From Lysobacterales bacterium (GTDB lineage Bacteria; Pseudomonadota; Gammaproteobacteria; Xanthomonadales; Rhodanobacteraceae), in NCBI GenBank assembly GCA_013298265.1, contig JAAFHE010000109.1:1-9080 (forward strand): a stretch of 9,080 bases of DNA, read 5' to 3'. The notes below the pieces were generated by a model that was not told the DNA's origin, ran no database searches, and saw only the letters and a list, made by a program, of their open reading frames with translations. Shown here in pieces: positions 5,703 to 9,080 of the stretch (position 1 is the first letter of the stretch; each line of letters opens with the position of its first letter). The position numbers were made by a program, and so were the translations under genes.

Positions 5703-6620
5703 ATGACTGACCAAGCCCCCTATCCCATCGGCACGCCGGGTCAACCGTGGGGTGATTCGGAAAAGGCCGAATGGCGCTCGCTTCAGACGCGCCAGCGCAG
5801 CTACGAGACCGATGTCGTACGTGCGATCGAATCACTGCGTTCGCGCTTCGATGTCGTGGAATACGGTCGCCTCGACTACGCACCCGACACGTATGCGCTG
5901 CTGGCGATCAAGAGCCGCGAGTGGCGCGACGAGCTGCCCAGCGTGCTCGTGACCGGCGGTGTGCACGGCTACGAAACCAGCGGCGTGCACGGTTCTCTGC
6001 GCTTCGTCGAGCAGCATGCGGACGACTATGCGGGCCGCGTCAACCTGCTGGTCGCGCCGTGTATCAGCCCCTGGGCCTACGAGCGGATTCACCGCTGGAA
6101 CGCACACGCGGTCGACCCGAACCGCTCGTTCCGCGACGACAGCCCGGCAGAGGAATCGGCGGCACTGATTCGGTTGGTCGCGCCGCTGCGCGATCGTGTG
6201 CTGGTACATATCGACCTGCACGAGACTACCGACACCGATGAAACCGAGTTCCGCCCGGCGAAGGCCGCGCGCGATGGCGAGGACTCGGTTCCCGGTGAAA
6301 TTCCCGACGGCTTCTACCTCGTCGGCGACAGCGAGAATCCGCAGCCCGAGTTCCAGCAGGCCGTGATCGCGGCGGTGGCCCGAGTCACGCATATCGCGCC
6401 GGCCGACCGCAACGGCGAGATCATCGGTTCGCCGATCGTCGCGCCGGGCATCATCAACTACCCGGTACGCAAGCTCGGCCTGTGCGCCGGCATCACCAGG
6501 GCGCGCTATACGACGACGACCGAGGTGTATCCCGACAGTCCGCGTGCCACCGCCGAGCAATGCAATGCCGCGCAGGCGGCGGCCGTGTGCGCGGCGATCG
6601 ATTTCGCGCTGAGCCAGTAA
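5703..6620 (+). CDS. M14 family zinc metallopeptidase (carboxypeptidase-like)
   Basis: This 305-residue protein keeps the M14 fold signature. The zinc ligands are H88 and E91 in GGVHGYE, and H173 in HIDLHET. VDPNR (138-141) gives the Asn-Arg pair used to bind the substrate carboxylate in the family, and E274 in TTTTEVYP is the likely catalytic Glu. Members cleave C-terminal residues from peptides or, in related branches, deacylate amino acids; the substrate cannot be told from sequence. No signal peptide or membrane segment is visible, so it is probably cytoplasmic, unlike many secreted M14 enzymes. The ATG at 5703 was chosen over an in-frame GTG at 5667 because the conserved part starts after it and the GTG overlaps a probable -10 element. 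The ribosome site is weak. The stop (TAA, 6618-6620) is followed directly, in the same frame, by the membrane-protein reading frame. Confidence 0.88.
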   Translation: MTDQAPYPIGTPGQPWGDSEKAEWRSLQTRQRSYETDVVRAIESLRSRFDVVEYGRLDYAPDTYALLAIKSREWRDELPSVLVTGGVHGYETSGVHGSLRFVEQHADDYAGRVNLLVAPCISPWAYERIHRWNAHAVDPNRSFRDDSPAEESAALIRLVAPLRDRVLVHIDLHETTDTDETEFRPAKAARDGEDSVPGEIPDGFYLVGDSENPQPEFQQAVIAAVARVTHIAPADRNGEIIGSPIVAPGIINYPVRKLGLCAGITRARYTTTTEVYPDSPRATAEQCNAAQAAAVCAAIDFALSQ

Positions 6621-6752
6621 CGCGGCGGCCTCTACTGGCTGATCGTCGGCTGCGAGACGGCCTTCTGGCTCGTACTGGTCGCCGGGCTGGCGGCGCGCTA
6701 CCTGCTGCGGCGCGAGCGCCTGAGCCGCGCGCTGCTGCTGTCGCTGCCGGTC
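6621..6752 (+). other. Open 5' extension of the membrane-protein frame, without a canonical start codon
   Basis: The 44 codons after the M14 stop stay open in the frame of the GTG at 6753. They encode a plausible first membrane segment (YWLIVGCETAFWLVLVAGLA) followed by a positive loop (RYLLRRERLSR). I see no ATG, GTG or TTG in this frame between 6621 and 6752; the nearest alternatives are CTG codons, the first at 6639. The coding-like character suggests it belongs to the downstream gene and that the start codon has been lost or is non-canonical. Confidence 0.6.
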
Positions 6753-7166
6753 GTGGACTTCCTGCTGGTCGCCTTCACCGCGGCCGATCTCAAGTCCGGC
6801 ACGACGGCCACGGTGGCCCACGGGCTGGCGGCGGCCTACGTCGGCTTCACCCTGGCGTTCGGCGCCGTGATGGTGCGCTGGGCCGACCAGCGCTTTGCCC
6901 ACCGGTTTGCCGGCGGTCCTGCGCCGACCCAGATACCCGATCGCGGGTGGCCTGCGGTCCGGTATGAAATCGGACTCTGGCTGCGCGGCATCGTCGCATG
7001 GATCATCGCGCTGGCCGTCCTGATCGCCCTTATTACCTTTGTGGATAATGATGCAATTACGCAACCACTGCATCAATGGTTCCGCATCGCCCTGGGCTCG
7101 GTGATTCTGTGGTTTGTTTTCGGACCGGTGTGGAGCGTGGTTTTCTTCCGCCGTACGGCGAAGTGA
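6753..7166 (+). CDS. Multi-spanning membrane protein, uncharacterised; true N-terminus probably upstream
   Basis: From the first canonical start (GTG 6753) this is 137 residues with about four membrane segments: about 1-12 (incomplete), 19-42 (ATVAHGLAAAYVGFTLAFGAVM), 76-97 (LWLRGIVAWIIALAVLIALITF) and 112-132 (IALGSVILWFVFGPVWSVVFF). A basic loop (RWADQRFAHRF, 42-52) and a proline-rich stretch lie between segments. The GTG falls inside a hydrophobic segment and has no ribosome site, so it is unlikely to be the real start. Including the open frame back to 6621 adds another membrane segment and gives about 182 residues, a more natural shape. I recall similar small integral membrane proteins of about 165 residues with a YWLI-GCE--FW opening in other bacteria, but no function. 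It follows the M14 gene directly and may be cotranscribed. Confidence 0.6.
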   Translation: MDFLLVAFTAADLKSGTTATVAHGLAAAYVGFTLAFGAVMVRWADQRFAHRFAGGPAPTQIPDRGWPAVRYEIGLWLRGIVAWIIALAVLIALITFVDNDAITQPLHQWFRIALGSVILWFVFGPVWSVVFFRRTAK

Positions 7167-7257
7167 TCTGGCGGGCTCCGAAGCGCAGCCGACCGCGGCC
7201 TTCGCACCTAGCCCTGACGTCTCGCGCCTGTTCGTGGCGAGGCCGTCGATGTAGACA

Positions 7258-7283
7258 AACGAGGCCGCGATCACGGCCTCGTT
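7258..7283. terminator. Strong bidirectional hairpin between convergent genes
   Basis: A perfect 10-bp stem, aacgaggccg (7258-7267) with cggcctcgtt (7274-7283), encloses a 6-nt loop. It lies between the stop of the plus-strand membrane protein (7166) and the stop of the minus-strand amidohydrolase (7309), the expected place for a shared terminator. T-tracts are weak: TTCG on the plus side, TTTGT on the minus side. Confidence 0.7.
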
Positions 7284-7308
7284 CGACTCAGGGCTACGCC
7301 GAACGCCG

Positions 7309-9080
7309 TCAATGCATATGGGCGTCGGCCGGCGCCGCCGGCGGTGCTTCCACCGCTTTCGCCGGTGTCACGACAGGCGCATCCACGAACGGCTTGATAC
7401 CGAACTTCGGATAGACCTCGCTCGGGTAATAGAACACGCCTTCCTTGACGACCAGGGCGATGCGCTTGATCGCCTTGAGGTCCGTCGTCGGGTCGCCGGG
7501 GACGAGGAAGAAGTCGGCGCGCTTGCCCTTTGCTATCGAACCGGTGCGCTGCTCCTCGCCGAGGTAGCGCGCGCTGTCGAAGGTCGCGCGCTTGAGGATT
7601 TCGGGCGCGGTCATACCGGCCTTCTGGTACAGCTCCAGTTCGCGGTGATAGGTGAAGGAGCCGCCGGTATCGGTGCCGAAGACGATGAACACCCCACGCT
7701 CGTGCAGCTTCCTGACGACCGCGATGAGCTTGTCGAACGCGCCACGATAGGCCGCGTCGTCGCCGGGAGCGGACGTGTCGACCCAGGCCTTCATCGCGTC
7801 GCGACGCGTGCCGACCGGAAGATGGTCGATGTAGTCGACCGCGCCCGGCGGCACCTGGCCGTCGCGGTTGTGGGTCAACGCCTCATGGATGCCCAGCGTG
7901 GGGTCGATCGCCTTCTTGCCGTTGACCATGAGGTCGATGGTGTGCCGCACCTTGGTGCTGTCGAGATCGAGCGCCGGCAGGCGCTTGAGCGCGGTCAGGC
8001 GGAACAGCGTGCGCGTGTCTTCGCCGGCGCCGATGACCCAGCCGAGCACGAACTGGTTGATGTGGGTCAGCTCGTCGTAGCCCGCCTCGATCATCTGGTC
8101 GGCCGTGGCGAACGCGGGCACATGGCCGGAGACGCGCATGCCCAGGCGATGCGCCTCGGCGACCATCGCCGGCACCCACGCCGGCGTGATGCTGTTGTAG
8201 ATCTTGATCTGCCAGAAGCCGCGCGCGCCGTACCAGCGCACGGCATCGACGGCCTTTTCCTCGCTGTCGACGACGAAGCCGTTGTTCGCGCTGAACGGGC
8301 TGCGGCCTTCGATGAAGCCCGAGCGCACGATGTGCGGGCCGGCGATCTCGCCCGCGTCGATGCGCTGGACCAGCGCGTCGAGCACGGCGTTGTCGTTGCC
8401 CATGTCACGCAGCGTCGTGACGCCGGCGAGCAGATTGAGCAGCGCGCCTTCCTGGCCGACGTGGGCGTGCATTTCGTACATGCCGGCGACCAGCGTGCCG
8501 CCGGCGCCGTCGATCGTGGTTTCGCCCGGCGTCGCGGGACTGTCCAGCGGCTCGATCGCGGCGATCTCGCGGCCGTTGACGAGCACGGTCACCGGCGCGG
8601 TCAGCGCACTCGTGGCCGGATCGAATACACGGACGTTACGGATGCGCACCGGCGTGCCGTAGCGATGCGCCGCCTCGCGCTGGATCGCGACGAAGCGCTC
8701 GGTCGACCAGTCCGCGGCGAGCTTGCGCAGACGCACTTCCTCGCCCTCGTAGCCTTCGCGCACGACGATGGATGTGGGCGACACCGTCGCGAACAGGGTG
8801 CCGTCGGCCTCGATCAGCAGCGTATCGGGCGTGGTGTCGATGCCGGAAAGCTCATACCGTGTGACCTCGCGGGCGCCGCCCTTGCCCTGCACGGTCAGCG
8901 TCGGTCCCTTTTCCAGCTTCAGCGTGCCCGCCGGCAGCGCAGGCATGCTCAGGTCCGGCTGCTTGAGCAGCGCACGCGCATAGATCTGCGCCGACCAGGG
9001 GCTGCCGCTCTGCGCGACGTAGACGGCAGGTTCCTTGGTCGAGGCCTTGCCCGGGCCGGTGGAATCCTTCCAGGTCGCGC
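7309..9080 (-). CDS. Metal-dependent amidohydrolase family protein, 5' end outside the window
   Basis: The frame stays open to the window edge, so 589 residues are visible and the N-terminus (probably a signal peptide) is missing. An internal ATG at 8946 is unlikely to be the start because the 44 codons before it are also coding-like. Numbering from that Met, a beta-rich N-terminal part (1-95) precedes the amidohydrolase domain (about 100-500). Its metal-site residues are all present: H160 and H162 in MYEMHAHVG, K248 in QIKIY (the usual carboxylated Lys), H275 in SGHVP, H295 in ELTHINQ and D426 in FGTDTG. The C-terminus carries the small beta strands typical of the family (GSIAKGKRADFFLV, VKEGVFYY), then a Pro/Ala-rich tail ending DAHMH. 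Relatives hydrolyse cyclic amides or dipeptide-like bonds (imidazolonepropionase- and prolidase-like); the substrate here is unknown. It is convergent with the M14/membrane-protein pair. Confidence 0.88.
   Translation of the reverse strand, partial: ATWKDSTGPGKASTKEPAVYVAQSGSPWSAQIYARALLKQPDLSMPALPAGTLKLEKGPTLTVQGKGGAREVTRYELSGIDTTPDTLLIEADGTLFATVSPTSIVVREGYEGEEVRLRKLAADWSTERFVAIQREAAHRYGTPVRIRNVRVFDPATSALTAPVTVLVNGREIAAIEPLDSPATPGETTIDGAGGTLVAGMYEMHAHVGQEGALLNLLAGVTTLRDMGNDNAVLDALVQRIDAGEIAGPHIVRSGFIEGRSPFSANNGFVVDSEEKAVDAVRWYGARGFWQIKIYNSITPAWVPAMVAEAHRLGMRVSGHVPAFATADQMIEAGYDELTHINQFVLGWVIGAGEDTRTLFRLTALKRLPALDLDSTKVRHTIDLMVNGKKAIDPTLGIHEALTHNRDGQVPPGAVDYIDHLPVGTRRDAMKAWVDTSAPGDDAAYRGAFDKLIAVVRKLHERGVFIVFGTDTGGSFTYHRELELYQKAGMTAPEILKRATFDSARYLGEEQRTGSIAKGKRADFFLVPGDPTTDLKAIKRIALVVKEGVFYYPSEVYPKFGIKPFVDAPVVTPAKAVEAPPAAPADAHMH

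Noticed and set aside
5832..7274. A 480-codon open frame on the minus strand
   Set aside because: It runs antisense across the M14 peptidase and the membrane protein, both with clear motifs or membrane helices. Its translation is Arg/Gly/Ala-rich without recognisable domains, as expected for a shadow frame in GC-rich DNA.
1..9080. CRISPR arrays, tRNA or rRNA genes, transposase genes
   Set aside because: I saw no regularly spaced direct repeats, no cloverleaf-like sequence with a CCA end, no rRNA-like stretch and no transposase or integrase motif on either strand.

Overview
The window looks like chromosomal DNA of a high-GC gammaproteobacterium, most likely of the Xanthomonadaceae/Rhodanobacteraceae (Lysobacterales) group. 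This rests on GC-rich codon use, short AT-rich promoter-like islands, a palindromic intergenic repeat of the GTCATTCCCG...CAATCCAG type, and the general flavour of the proteins. The taxonomic call is inference from composition and remembered protein families, not from a marker gene.

Layout. (1) 1-860 carries no intact gene. It holds a decayed fragment (about 68-500) of the porin-like gene found intact at 2245-3462, with a palindromic repeat element (215-300) inside it, followed by an AT-rich promoter-like island (556-617) and a long leader. (2) 913-2049 encodes a secreted protein of three Ig-like modules, each with a cysteine pair, ending in an FG-GAP/VCBS-like calcium-loop segment. A GC-rich hairpin follows it. 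(3) 2245-3462 encodes a predicted outer-membrane beta-barrel with a signal peptide and a C-terminal Trp-Tyr-Phe. (4) On the minus strand lie a GrpB-family protein (3521-4051) and, upstream of it, a 58-residue membrane protein (4182-4358). (5) A hairpin-rich divergent intergenic region (4359-4617) separates these from a solitary DNA methyltransferase (4618-5541). (6) An M14-type metallopeptidase (5703-6620) is followed in the same reading frame, one stop codon later, by a multi-spanning membrane protein whose 5' part has no normal start codon (open from 6621, first GTG at 6753, end 7166). (7) A strong hairpin (7258-7283) separates these convergently from a metal-dependent amidohydrolase on the minus strand (7309 to beyond 9080), whose N-terminus lies outside the window.

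How it fits together. I see no single large operon. The envelope-directed pair (Ig-like secreted protein and beta-barrel) is co-oriented, but a hairpin lies between the two, so a functional link is only possible. The methyltransferase has no restriction-enzyme neighbour and is probably an orphan. The observations most worth a second look are the decayed second copy of the beta-barrel gene with its repeat insertion, the startless membrane-protein frame behind the M14 peptidase, and the triple-Ig/FG-GAP secreted protein. I did not find a convincing multi-gene novel defence or metabolic system.
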